Part shown: piece by piece, positions 1-4,926 of the stretch
Position numbering within the stretch: the first letter of the stretch is position 1
Layout of the letters: each line of letters begins with the position of its first letter
From: an uncultured Collinsella sp.
Lineage (GTDB): Bacteria > Actinomycetota > Coriobacteriia > Coriobacteriales > Coriobacteriaceae
Direction: 5' to 3'
DNA: 5,466 nucleotides
Assembly: GCA_900754435.1 (NCBI GenBank)
Contig: CAAECT010000101.1
Location: forward strand, 1-5,466
Position numbers and translations under genes: made by a program
Notes under the pieces: model-generated
What the model saw: only the letters and a program-made list of their open reading frames with translations
Databases searched by the model: none
What the model was told of the DNA's origin: nothing

Positions 1-782
1 AGGCGAATCCCGATGTCGAGGTCCTTGGCGTCGGTATCGGTGCCGCCGGCGTCGTCGATCCCAAGACGGGCGCCATCGCGTATGCCAATGAGATCATGCC
101 CGGCTGGTCCGGCGTTCAGTTGGGGCCGCGCCTGCGCGAGGACCTCGGTCTTCCCGTTGCCGTCGTAGGCGACGTGCAGGCTCATGCTCTGGGCGAGGCC
201 CACTGGGGCGTCGGCAAGGGCAAGTTCTCCGTTTTGTGTCTTGGCATCGGTACGGGCATCGGCGGCGCATATGTCGAGAATGGCCGCGTGATGCAGGGCT
301 TCCATGGTGCTGCCGGTCATATGGGCCACATCGAGTGCTCGGCTGCCGCCGGGATTCCCTGCGCCTGCGGGCGTTCCGGCCATCTGGAGTCGGTTGCTTC
401 GGGCACTTCCATTGGTCGAATGTACGATGAGCGCTTTGGTCGCGTCGACCCCGGCCGTCCTTCGGTCGGTCGCGATGTGAACGACCTGTGCCGCGCGGGC
501 GACGCAAAGGCGACCGAGGTCATCCATGATGCCGGCTTTGCGCTGGGTGCCAGCTTGGGCTCGCTCGCTAACATCCTGGACCCTGAGGTCATCGTGCTTT
601 CGGGCGGCGTGATTCACCAAGGTCCCGATTGGCGTTCGCAGACGTGGAAGGATTCGGTGCACGAGGGCTATGCCAGCCAGGCGCTCGATCCGCTTCAGGA
701 CACGCCGATCCTCATCGGTTCTCTGGAGGGCGATGCTCCGCTCATCGGTGCCGCTGAGCATCTTCTTGCCTCGTTGAAGTAA
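1..782 (+). CDS. nanK: ROK-family sugar kinase, probably N-acetylmannosamine kinase (5' end missing)
   Basis: The reading frame is open from the left edge (first whole codon at base 3) to TAA at 780-782, giving 259 visible residues. ROK kinases are about 300 residues, so roughly the first 50, with the N-terminal phosphate-binding loop, lie outside. Numbering visible residues: GVGIGAAG at 9-16; the catalytic-Asp region GDVQAHALGE at 56-65 (D57 the likely base, with Gln where Asn is usual); the glycine-rich GIGTGIGG at 81-88; the sugar and zinc region GAAGHMGH at 102-109; then CACGRSGHLE at 120-129. Most glucokinase-type ROK proteins read ExGH where this reads HMGH; from memory, E. coli NanK also has His there. 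The zinc set would be H109, C120, C122 and H127, the last normally Cys. ROK membership is secure. ManNAc kinase is inferred from that His and the following nanE; glucokinase or another hexose kinase remains possible. The product would be cytoplasmic and ATP-dependent. Confidence 0.85.
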   Translation, partial: ANPDVEVLGVGIGAAGVVDPKTGAIAYANEIMPGWSGVQLGPRLREDLGLPVAVVGDVQAHALGEAHWGVGKGKFSVLCLGIGTGIGGAYVENGRVMQGFHGAAGHMGHIECSAAAGIPCACGRSGHLESVASGTSIGRMYDERFGRVDPGRPSVGRDVNDLCRAGDAKATEVIHDAGFALGASLGSLANILDPEVIVLSGGVIHQGPDWRSQTWKDSVHEGYASQALDPLQDTPILIGSLEGDAPLIGAAEHLLASLK

Positions 783-799
783 ACATAACTACCAAGTGT

Positions 800-897
800 G
801 CCTTCTGAGGTACCGCAGATTGACGTGAAAGAGGAGCGAAGCGTACTTCGGTACGCGAGCGACGGTTTGAACGTCAAGGTGCGGCGTCTCAGAAGGC
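800..897. repeat. 98-bp palindromic element with UUCG-capped centre
   Basis: The whole element is symmetric about one centre (848.5) with no offset. Outer arms 800-809 and 888-897 are perfect 10-bp inverted repeats (GCCTTCTGAG / CTCAGAAGGC). Further in, 813-817 pairs with 880-884 and 820-826 (TTGACGT) with 871-877. The core 841-846 pairs perfectly with 851-856 around the stable tetraloop TTCG at 847-850. The zone between mid-stem and core is mostly unpaired and carries the hexamer GAGCGA on each side (834-839 and 857-862). As RNA it would fold as a long interrupted hairpin; as DNA it could extrude a cruciform. It fills nearly all of the gap between nanK and nanE. It might be a dispersed palindromic repeat or a structured leader RNA. 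No coding potential is evident. Confidence 0.8.
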
Positions 898-906
898 TGT
901 TTTGAG

Positions 907-911
907 AAAGG
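907..911 (+). promoter_or_regulatory. Ribosome binding site that sets the nanE start
   Basis: AAAGG lies 11 bases before ATG 923. The same motif and spacing occur before pgk (AAAGG 4911-4915, ATG 4927), and the two stretches from GAAAGG to ATG match at about 16 of 20 positions. This favours ATG 923 over the in-frame TTG at 902, which would sit just upstream of this site. Confidence 0.7.
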
Positions 912-922
912 TTGAGTCGAAC

Positions 923-1609
923 ATGACCGTTGATCCTTTGATCCAGTCCCTGAAGGGCAAGCTCGTCGTGAGCGTTCAGGCGTATATGGGCGAGCCGCTT
1001 CGTACGCCCGAGACCATGGCTCAAATGTCTCGTGCTTGCGAGCTCGGCGGCGCCGCCGCCATTCGCTGCCAGGGCCTTGCCGACATTGCCGCCATTAAGG
1101 GTCGCTGTGAGGTTCCTGTTATCGGCCTGTGGAAGGATGGGCACGAGGGCGTTTACATCACGCCGACGCTGCGTCACGCTCGCGCCTGCGTTGCTGCGGG
1201 TGCCGATATCGTGGCGATCGACGCCACCGATCGTCCGCGTCCCGACGGCAAGTCGGTCGAGGATACCTTCCGCCCGCTGCACGAGGAGGGTGTGCTCCTG
1301 ATGGCGGATTGTGCCACCATCGAGGACATTCGCCGTGCGGTTGATATGGGCTTCGACCTTGTATCTACCACGCTTTCTCACGGTGTCGCTGCCATCGACT
1401 GCACCATGGCCGATGGCCCCGATCTGCCGCTCCTGCGTCAGGCGACCGAGGAATTCCCCGGTCTTCCCATCATCTGCGAGGGCCGCGTGCACACGCCCGA
1501 GGAGGCTCGCGCCGCGATCGATGCTGGCGCCTGGGCCGTTGTCGTCGGCACCGCCATCACGCACCCCACGAGTATTACGAGTTGGTTCAAGGCTGCGCTT
1601 GAGGCGTAA
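923..1609 (+). CDS. nanE: N-acylglucosamine-6-phosphate 2-epimerase (ManNAc-6-P epimerase)
   Basis: The protein is 228 residues, the normal NanE length of about 230. It interconverts N-acetylmannosamine-6-P and N-acetylglucosamine-6-P in the cytoplasm, feeding sialic acid or ManNAc carbon to NagA and NagB. It is a (beta/alpha)8 barrel. Visible family blocks are SVQAYMGEPLRTPE at 17-30, GGAAAIRCQG at 42-51, VPVIGLWKDG at 64-73, ADIVAIDATDRPRPDG at 94-109, MADCAT at 127-132, STTLSHG at 148-154 and the phosphate-site region ICEGRVHTPEEA at 184-195. By family knowledge from Clostridium perfringens NanE, catalysis uses a Lys and a Glu; K71 and E186 are the likely equivalents. TTLSHG differs from the TLSGYT I recall in many homologues. 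ATG 923 is chosen for its ribosome binding site and family length. It follows the ROK kinase by 140 bases holding the palindromic element, and probably shares its transcript. Confidence 0.95.
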   Translation: MTVDPLIQSLKGKLVVSVQAYMGEPLRTPETMAQMSRACELGGAAAIRCQGLADIAAIKGRCEVPVIGLWKDGHEGVYITPTLRHARACVAAGADIVAIDATDRPRPDGKSVEDTFRPLHEEGVLLMADCATIEDIRRAVDMGFDLVSTTLSHGVAAIDCTMADGPDLPLLRQATEEFPGLPIICEGRVHTPEEARAAIDAGAWAVVVGTAITHPTSITSWFKAALEA

Positions 1610-1636
1610 GACAGGCCTCGTATCCGCTCGGGGCGG

Positions 1637-1642
1637 TATACT
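1637..1642 (+). promoter_or_regulatory. Possible -10 box upstream of rapZ
   Basis: TATACT matches the TATAAT consensus at five of six bases in the short nanE-rapZ gap. No recognisable -35 hexamer lies 16-19 bases upstream and there is no extended -10 TGn, so support is weak. If real, transcription would begin near 1649 and the rapZ leader would include the hairpin at 1661-1690. Confidence 0.35.
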
Positions 1643-1660
1643 CAATATAGGCAATTGACC

Positions 1661-1698
1661 GCGCGGGATCCGGGTTGCTGGGTCCCGCGCTTGTTTTC
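1661..1698 (+). terminator. Intrinsic terminator-like hairpin between nanE and rapZ
   Basis: The stem 1661-1671 pairs with 1680-1690 over 11 base pairs (one G-T wobble), very GC-rich, with an 8-base loop. It is followed by TTGTTTT at 1691-1697. This is a convincing Rho-independent terminator for the nan genes, 51 bases after the nanE stop. It runs directly into the GGGAGG ribosome binding site of rapZ (1699-1704), so no promoter fits between it and rapZ. It could therefore act in the rapZ leader as an attenuator. Confidence 0.75.
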
Positions 1699-1710
1699 GG
1701 GAGGCAGCAC

Positions 1711-2631
1711 ATGCAAAAGGGAGATGCCATGGATGCGGCGGAGCGCTCGGAGCGCATCCCCGATATCGTCATCATCACCGGAATGTCCGGATCGGGCCGC
1801 ACACAGGCCATGCACGTGTTCGAGGACATGGGCTATTTTTGCATCGATAACCTGCCTCCGCGTCTCATCGCCCAGCTTGCCGAGCTCGTCGGTATCAATA
1901 CGGGCGTGGGCAGGCATCTCGCCGTCACCTGCGATTTGCGTAGCCAGGGACTGTTTGACGAGTTGCTCGATGCGGTCGCCGCACTCGAGGAGCGCGAGAT
2001 GAGCTGCGACATCGTGTTCCTGGAGGCTTCTGACGAGGTGCTGATTCGTCGCTACAGCGAAAATCGCCGCCGTCATCCCATTGCCAAGCCGGGGGAGACT
2101 ACGGCCGATGCCATTCAGCGCGAGCGCCTTCAGCTTCAGGGCGTGCGCGACCGAGCCGATATGATTATCGACACGAGCCGTCTGCGCACCTCTGCGCTGC
2201 GCAACAAGCTACGTATGGCATTTTCCGAGCTGTCCGACCAGCAGCTCATGGACGTCCACGTGTTCTCGTTTGGCTTTAAGCACGGCATGCCCGTCGAGGC
2301 GGACATTATGATCGACGTCCGCTTCCTGCCTAATCCGTTCTACGATCCCGAGATGCGCACGATGACCGGTCTCGATAAAAAGGTCTCCGATTTTGTTCTG
2401 GACCATCCCAAGACGCAGGAGTTTTGGAAGGCTTGGACACAGCTGCTCGATACGGTGATGCCGGGCTATATCGCGGAGGGTAAGCCGCAGCTTTCTATCG
2501 CCATCGGCTGCACGGGCGGCCAGCACCGCAGCGTTGCCATTGCCGAGGCCACGGCCCGTTACCTGGAAGGCGCTCAGTACCACGTGAGCATCTCCCACCG
2601 CGACCTGTCGCGCGCCAACACGAAGGCATAG
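1711..2631 (+). CDS. rapZ: RNase adapter / GlcN-6-P-binding P-loop protein RapZ (YvcJ family)
   Basis: From ATG 1711 the protein has 306 residues; E. coli RapZ has 284 and B. subtilis YvcJ 295. The N-terminal P-loop domain starts with IVIITGMSGSGRTQA: Walker A at 24-31 has Arg where Lys is classical, which I recall as common in actinobacterial homologues. The C-terminal domain carries HVFSFGFKHG at 183-192, DVRFLPNP at 202-209 and the hallmark GCTGGQHRS at 266-274, with HRDLSR near the end. In E. coli, RapZ binds glucosamine-6-P and delivers the sRNA GlmZ to RNase E. Gram-positives lack GlmZ; YvcJ is a nucleotide-binding protein of unsettled role, so the precise function here is open. GGGAGG (1699-1704, 6 bases away) supports ATG 1711. 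ATG 1729, preceded by AAGGGAG, would give 300 residues and is a real alternative. TAG 2629-2631 lies 6 bases before whiA, indicating co-transcription. Confidence 0.95.
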   Translation: MQKGDAMDAAERSERIPDIVIITGMSGSGRTQAMHVFEDMGYFCIDNLPPRLIAQLAELVGINTGVGRHLAVTCDLRSQGLFDELLDAVAALEEREMSCDIVFLEASDEVLIRRYSENRRRHPIAKPGETTADAIQRERLQLQGVRDRADMIIDTSRLRTSALRNKLRMAFSELSDQQLMDVHVFSFGFKHGMPVEADIMIDVRFLPNPFYDPEMRTMTGLDKKVSDFVLDHPKTQEFWKAWTQLLDTVMPGYIAEGKPQLSIAIGCTGGQHRSVAIAEATARYLEGAQYHVSISHRDLSRANTKA

Positions 2632-2637
2632 GCCTGC

Positions 2638-3567
2638 ATGTCGTTTACCGCTGAGGTGCGCGACGAGCTTGCGCGCTGCGAACCCGAATGTGAATACTGC
2701 GACTTGTCGACGCTTGCCGCCCTCACGCGTGTGAGCGGTACGCTCTCGCTTGCCGGCTCTGGGCGGTATCGTTTGACGGTTGCGACTGAGACGGGAGCCG
2801 TCGCGCGCACGATGATCACGCTGACGCATCGTATCCTTAAGCTCAAAACGGAGTTCACCGTCCGCAAATCTGTCTTGCATAAGGTTCGAAACTACCTCAT
2901 CACCTTGCCTGATCAGCCAGACCTGGATAAGGCCTTGGTTCTGCTGGGTATCCTCGACCGTAGGGGAGGACTTGTCGCCGGCGTACCCCGGCATATCGTT
3001 GCCCGTCCTTGCTGTAGACTTGCCTATATCCGCGGCGCGCTCATCGCGGGCGGCTTCGTGGCCGATCCACGCGGCGATTTTCATTTGGAGATCGCTGTGC
3101 AGGGCGAGCAATATGCCAAGGGGCTCTGCGATTTGTTGGAGCAGATTGGGGTCCATGCTCGTGTTAATGCACGGCGGGGGTCATATGCCGTGTACATTAA
3201 GAGCGCCGAGGAAATCGAGCATCTATTAAAGCTGATTGGTGCCAAGCGCAGCGTTGCCGAGATTGAGGAGGCGCGCGCGGTCAAGTTGGTTAAGAACGAT
3301 GTGAACCGTCGCGTGAATGCCGAGCTCGCCAACCAGACCAGAAGCGCCGGTGCTGCCCAACATCAGCTTGCGCTTATCGATGAGCTCGAGCAGCGTGGCC
3401 TTCGCGATGCGCTTCCGGATGCCTTGGCGGTCTTTTGCGACCTGCGCGAGCGCTATCCCGATCTTTCGCTGCGTGATTTGGGGGAGATGGCTGACCCTCC
3501 CTTGTCGAAGTCAGCCCTCTACCATCGTGTTTTACGGCTTGAAAAGCTCATTGAAGCAAACAGGTAG
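2638..3567 (+). CDS. whiA: Sporulation/cell-division regulator WhiA
   Basis: This 309-residue protein is close to the usual WhiA length (about 315-330). WhiA proteins pair a degenerate LAGLIDADG homing-endonuclease fold with a C-terminal helix-turn-helix. They bind DNA and govern sporulation-septation genes in Streptomyces with WhiB, and affect division and chromosome segregation in Bacillus. Visible here are the start MSFTAEVRDELAR; the endonuclease-like block AYIRGALIAGGFVADP with HLEI from about residue 129; the family block NRRVNAELAN at 223-232 (I recall NCE for NAE); and the HTH region LSLRDLGEMADPPLSKSALYHRV at about 276-298 followed by RLEKL. A nuclease role is not expected from the family. 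The start is only 6 bases after rapZ; AAGG at 2623-2626, inside the rapZ end, lies 11 bases upstream, the same spacing as nanE and pgk. The host is presumably a non-sporulating coriobacterium, so a division role is more likely. Confidence 0.95.
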   Translation: MSFTAEVRDELARCEPECEYCDLSTLAALTRVSGTLSLAGSGRYRLTVATETGAVARTMITLTHRILKLKTEFTVRKSVLHKVRNYLITLPDQPDLDKALVLLGILDRRGGLVAGVPRHIVARPCCRLAYIRGALIAGGFVADPRGDFHLEIAVQGEQYAKGLCDLLEQIGVHARVNARRGSYAVYIKSAEEIEHLLKLIGAKRSVAEIEEARAVKLVKNDVNRRVNAELANQTRSAGAAQHQLALIDELEQRGLRDALPDALAVFCDLRERYPDLSLRDLGEMADPPLSKSALYHRVLRLEKLIEANR

Positions 3568-3612
3568 TTTGAAGTAACGACTTATATATGGATTTAGCTG
3601 CTATTTTAGTCT

Positions 3613-3626
3613 TTAAAACGTTTTAA
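3613..3626. promoter_or_regulatory. Perfect 14-bp palindrome, candidate LacI-family operator
   Basis: TTAAAACGTTTTAA is a perfect palindrome about a central CG. The AAACGTTT-type core with its central CpG is the signature of LacI/GalR-family operators and resembles CcpA-type cre sites, though the usual TG and CA flanks are absent. It lies about 33 bases before the proposed -35 of gap. The regulator is not in this window, so the assignment rests on motif shape only. Confidence 0.4.
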
Positions 3627-3642
3627 CGTAAATTTGATTTTC

Positions 3643-3666
3643 AATTTCGAGCATTCTCGTGAAATT
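3643..3666. promoter_or_regulatory. Imperfect dyad overlapping the gap -35 region
   Basis: AATTTC at 3643-3648 is inverted at 3661-3666 (GAAATT), and GAG at 3649-3651 pairs with CTC at 3656-3658 around CATT, leaving a GT bulge. Similarity continues loosely outward (TTGA near 3634, TCAA near 3671). It covers the proposed -35 box, where a bound protein would block RNA polymerase. It could equally be chance symmetry in AT-rich DNA. Confidence 0.3.
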
Positions 3667-3688
3667 CAAGTCAAAAAAAAGGTATATT
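3659..3688 (+). promoter_or_regulatory. Promoter for gap
   Basis: The -10 box TATATT at 3683-3688 matches TATAAT at five of six bases. GTGAAA at 3659-3664 matches TTGACA at four of six, with an 18-bp spacer that contains an A8 run. Transcription would start near 3695, leaving a leader of about 66 bases. That leader has a short GC stem (GGCC at 3709-3712 with GGCC at 3740-3743) before AAAGGAG at 3749-3755. Confidence 0.6.
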
Positions 3689-3760
3689 AGGCGAGTGGTT
3701 AGTTTGTGGGCCTCAACGGCGGGCGCTGTAGCTCGCGGGGGCCTTACGAAAGGAGACACA

Positions 3761-4786
3761 ATGGCAGTAAAGGTTGCTATTAACGGCTTCGGTCGCATCG
3801 GTCGTCTGGCTTTCCGTCAGATGTTCGGTCATGAGGGCTCCGAGATCGTCGCTATCAACGACCTCACCTCTCCCGATATGCTCGCTTACCTGCTGAAGTA
3901 CGACTCCACGCAGGGCAACTACGCTCGCGATCACGAGGTCGTTGCTGGCGAGGATTCCATCACCGTTGACGGCAAGGAGATCAAGATCTACAAGGAGGCC
4001 GACGCTAACAACCTGCCTTGGGGCGACCTTGACGTCGACGTCGTTCTCGAGTGCACCGGCTTCTACACCAGCAAGGCTAAGGCTCAGGCCCACATCAACG
4101 CTGGCGCCAAGAAGGTCGTCATCTCCGCTCCGGCCGGCAGCGATCTGCCCACCATCGTGTACAACGTCAACCATGAGACGCTGACCGCTGAGGACAACAT
4201 CATCTCCGCTGCTTCCTGCACCACCAACTGCCTCGCCCCGATGGCCAAGGGTCTGAACGACTTCGCTCCCATCGTGTCCGGCATCATGACCACCATCCAC
4301 GCCTTCACCGGCGACCAGATGCCGCTCGACGGCCCGCAGCGCAAGGGCAACTTCCGTCGCTCCCGCGCCTGCTCCGAGAACATCGTCCCGAACACCACGG
4401 GCGCTGCCAAGGCCATCGGCCTGGTTCTCCCCGAGCTCAACGGCAAGCTCATCGGTGCCGCCCAGCGCGTCCCGACGCCGACCGGCTCGCTGACCAACCT
4501 CTACGCCGTCGTTGACAAGAAGGTCACCGTCGACGAGGTCAACGCTGCCATGAAGGCCTACGCCGAGACCATCTCCGAGACCTTCGCCTACAACGAGGAC
4601 CAGATCGTCTCCCGCGACATCGTCGGCGAGACCCACGGCTCCATCTTCGACGCCACTCAGACCATGTGCTCTGACCTCGGCAACGGCCAGACCCTCGTTC
4701 AGGTCACCTCTTGGTACGACAACGAGAACTCCTACACCTCTCAGATGGTCCGCACCATCAAGTACTTCGAGAAGTTCGTTGCTTAA
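3761..4786 (+). CDS. gap: Glyceraldehyde-3-phosphate dehydrogenase, type I (NAD-dependent)
   Basis: This complete GAPDH of 341 residues oxidises glyceraldehyde-3-P to 1,3-bisphosphoglycerate in glycolysis, cytoplasmic and tetrameric by family knowledge. The Rossmann motif NGFGRIGR is at 8-15, with D34 at the adenosine-ribose position expected of NAD use. The active site SAASCTTNC places catalytic Cys at 153, and [10 protein letters not shown] places the partner His at 180. Further family blocks are [30 protein letters not shown] and [17 protein letters not shown] 3761 is fixed by AAAGGAG at 3749-3755, 5 bases upstream, and by [14 protein letters not shown] matching the usual N-terminus. The frame stays open upstream to 3659, but that stretch is promoter and leader. 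Codons are strongly biased to C-ending forms, as in a highly expressed gene. Blocks such as [18 protein letters not shown] resemble streptococcal or clostridial GAPDH as I remember them. It has its own promoter and a terminator behind it. Confidence 0.98.
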   Translation: MAVKVAINGFGRIGRLAFRQMFGHEGSEIVAINDLTSPDMLAYLLKYDSTQGNYARDHEVVAGEDSITVDGKEIKIYKEADANNLPWGDLDVDVVLECTGFYTSKAKAQAHINAGAKKVVISAPAGSDLPTIVYNVNHETLTAEDNIISAASCTTNCLAPMAKGLNDFAPIVSGIMTTIHAFTGDQMPLDGPQRKGNFRRSRACSENIVPNTTGAAKAIGLVLPELNGKLIGAAQRVPTPTGSLTNLYAVVDKKVTVDEVNAAMKAYAETISETFAYNEDQIVSRDIVGETHGSIFDATQTMCSDLGNGQTLVQVTSWYDNENSYTSQMVRTIKYFEKFVA

Positions 4787-4823
4787 TTTAGCTTTTAGCG
4801 AATAGCTCGTTGAGCGTCTAAAG

Positions 4824-4870
4824 AAGGGCGCGGCCTTATAGGGCTTACACCCTAGGGTCGCGCCCTTTTT
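4824..4870 (+). terminator. Strong intrinsic terminator after gap
   Basis: AAGGGCGCG at 4824-4832 pairs perfectly with CGCGCCCTT at 4859-4867. The stem continues for six more pairs (two wobbles), a 2-base TA bulge and three GC pairs around the loop CTTACA (4844-4849). T5 at 4866-4870 closes it. It begins 37 bases after the gap stop and ends 56 bases before pgk, so it should end or reduce gap transcription before pgk. Confidence 0.88.
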
Positions 4871-4875
4871 ATAAG
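4870..4875 (+). promoter_or_regulatory. Possible -10 box for pgk
   Basis: TATAAG matches TATAAT at five of six bases right after the terminator T-tract. The best upstream partner, CTTACA at 4844-4849 (four of six matches to TTGACA), sits in the terminator loop with a long 20-bp spacer. If used, transcription would begin near 4882, at the foot of the hairpin at 4881-4903. Support is weak. Confidence 0.25.
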
Positions 4876-4880
4876 AAATC

Positions 4881-4903
4881 GTCTGCCGTAATGGGAGGCA
4901 GAC
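4881..4903 (+). other. Stem-loop in the pgk leader
   Basis: GTCTGCC at 4881-4887 pairs perfectly with GGCAGAC at 4897-4903 across a 9-base loop. It lacks a T-tract, so it is not a terminator. It ends 7 bases before the AAAGG ribosome binding site and leaves it free. It could stabilise a 5' end or mark an mRNA processing site; its role is inference. Confidence 0.55.
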
Positions 4904-4926
4904 ACGTACGAAAGGTAGAAGCAAAC

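Larger units (their letters stand above)
3568..3690. other. AT-rich intergenic region upstream of gap
   Basis: By hand count about 27% of these 123 bases are G or C, far below the neighbouring genes. The region contains TATATAT near 3583-3589, the 14-bp palindrome at 3613-3626, an imperfect dyad at 3643-3666, an A8 run at 3673-3680 and the gap promoter. I see no good terminator after whiA: the only symmetric element is the AT-only-plus-CG palindrome, which would make a weak stem. The composition suits a strong regulated promoter, possibly with intrinsic bending. Confidence 0.7.

Noticed and set aside
902..922. TTG at 902 as an upstream start for nanE
   Set aside because: The AAAGG site at 907-911 lies downstream of it and 11 bases before ATG 923, which gives the normal NanE length.
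695..1654. Minus-strand open frame (319 codons) over nanE and the palindrome
   Set aside because: It overlies a clear nanE and non-coding palindrome, has no recognisable motif and no convincing ribosome binding site. It is treated as a shadow.
1675..1710. TTG at 1675 as the start of rapZ
   Set aside because: It lies in the loop of the terminator hairpin with no ribosome binding site; the added residues match nothing in the family.
2209..3156. Minus-strand open frame (315 codons) over the rapZ end and whiA start
   Set aside because: It covers the well-supported rapZ-whiA junction and shows no domain; high GC and codon bias explain its length.
2638..3567. whiA as an active homing endonuclease or intein-type mobile element
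   Set aside because: The fold is LAGLIDADG-related, but the overall protein and HTH are those of the chromosomal regulator WhiA, and its place in the rapZ operon is conserved.
3569..3597. A second promoter using TTGAAG at 3569 and the TATATAT run near 3583
   Set aside because: The spacing is only about 9 bases, and no -10 lies at the proper distance.
3613..3626. The TTAAAACGTTTTAA palindrome as a whiA terminator
   Set aside because: The stem is almost all A-T with no room for a loop and no following T-run; an operator is a better reading.
3659..3760. Upstream extension of gap to 3659
   Set aside because: These codons span the promoter and leader, and the GAPDH N-terminus clearly begins at 3761.
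3713..4924. Long open frame on the minus strand (403 codons) across gap
   Set aside because: It is a product of the C-ending codon bias of gap. The translation is a low-complexity Gly/Val/Asp/Leu-rich string with no family motif, and it runs through the terminator and pgk leader.
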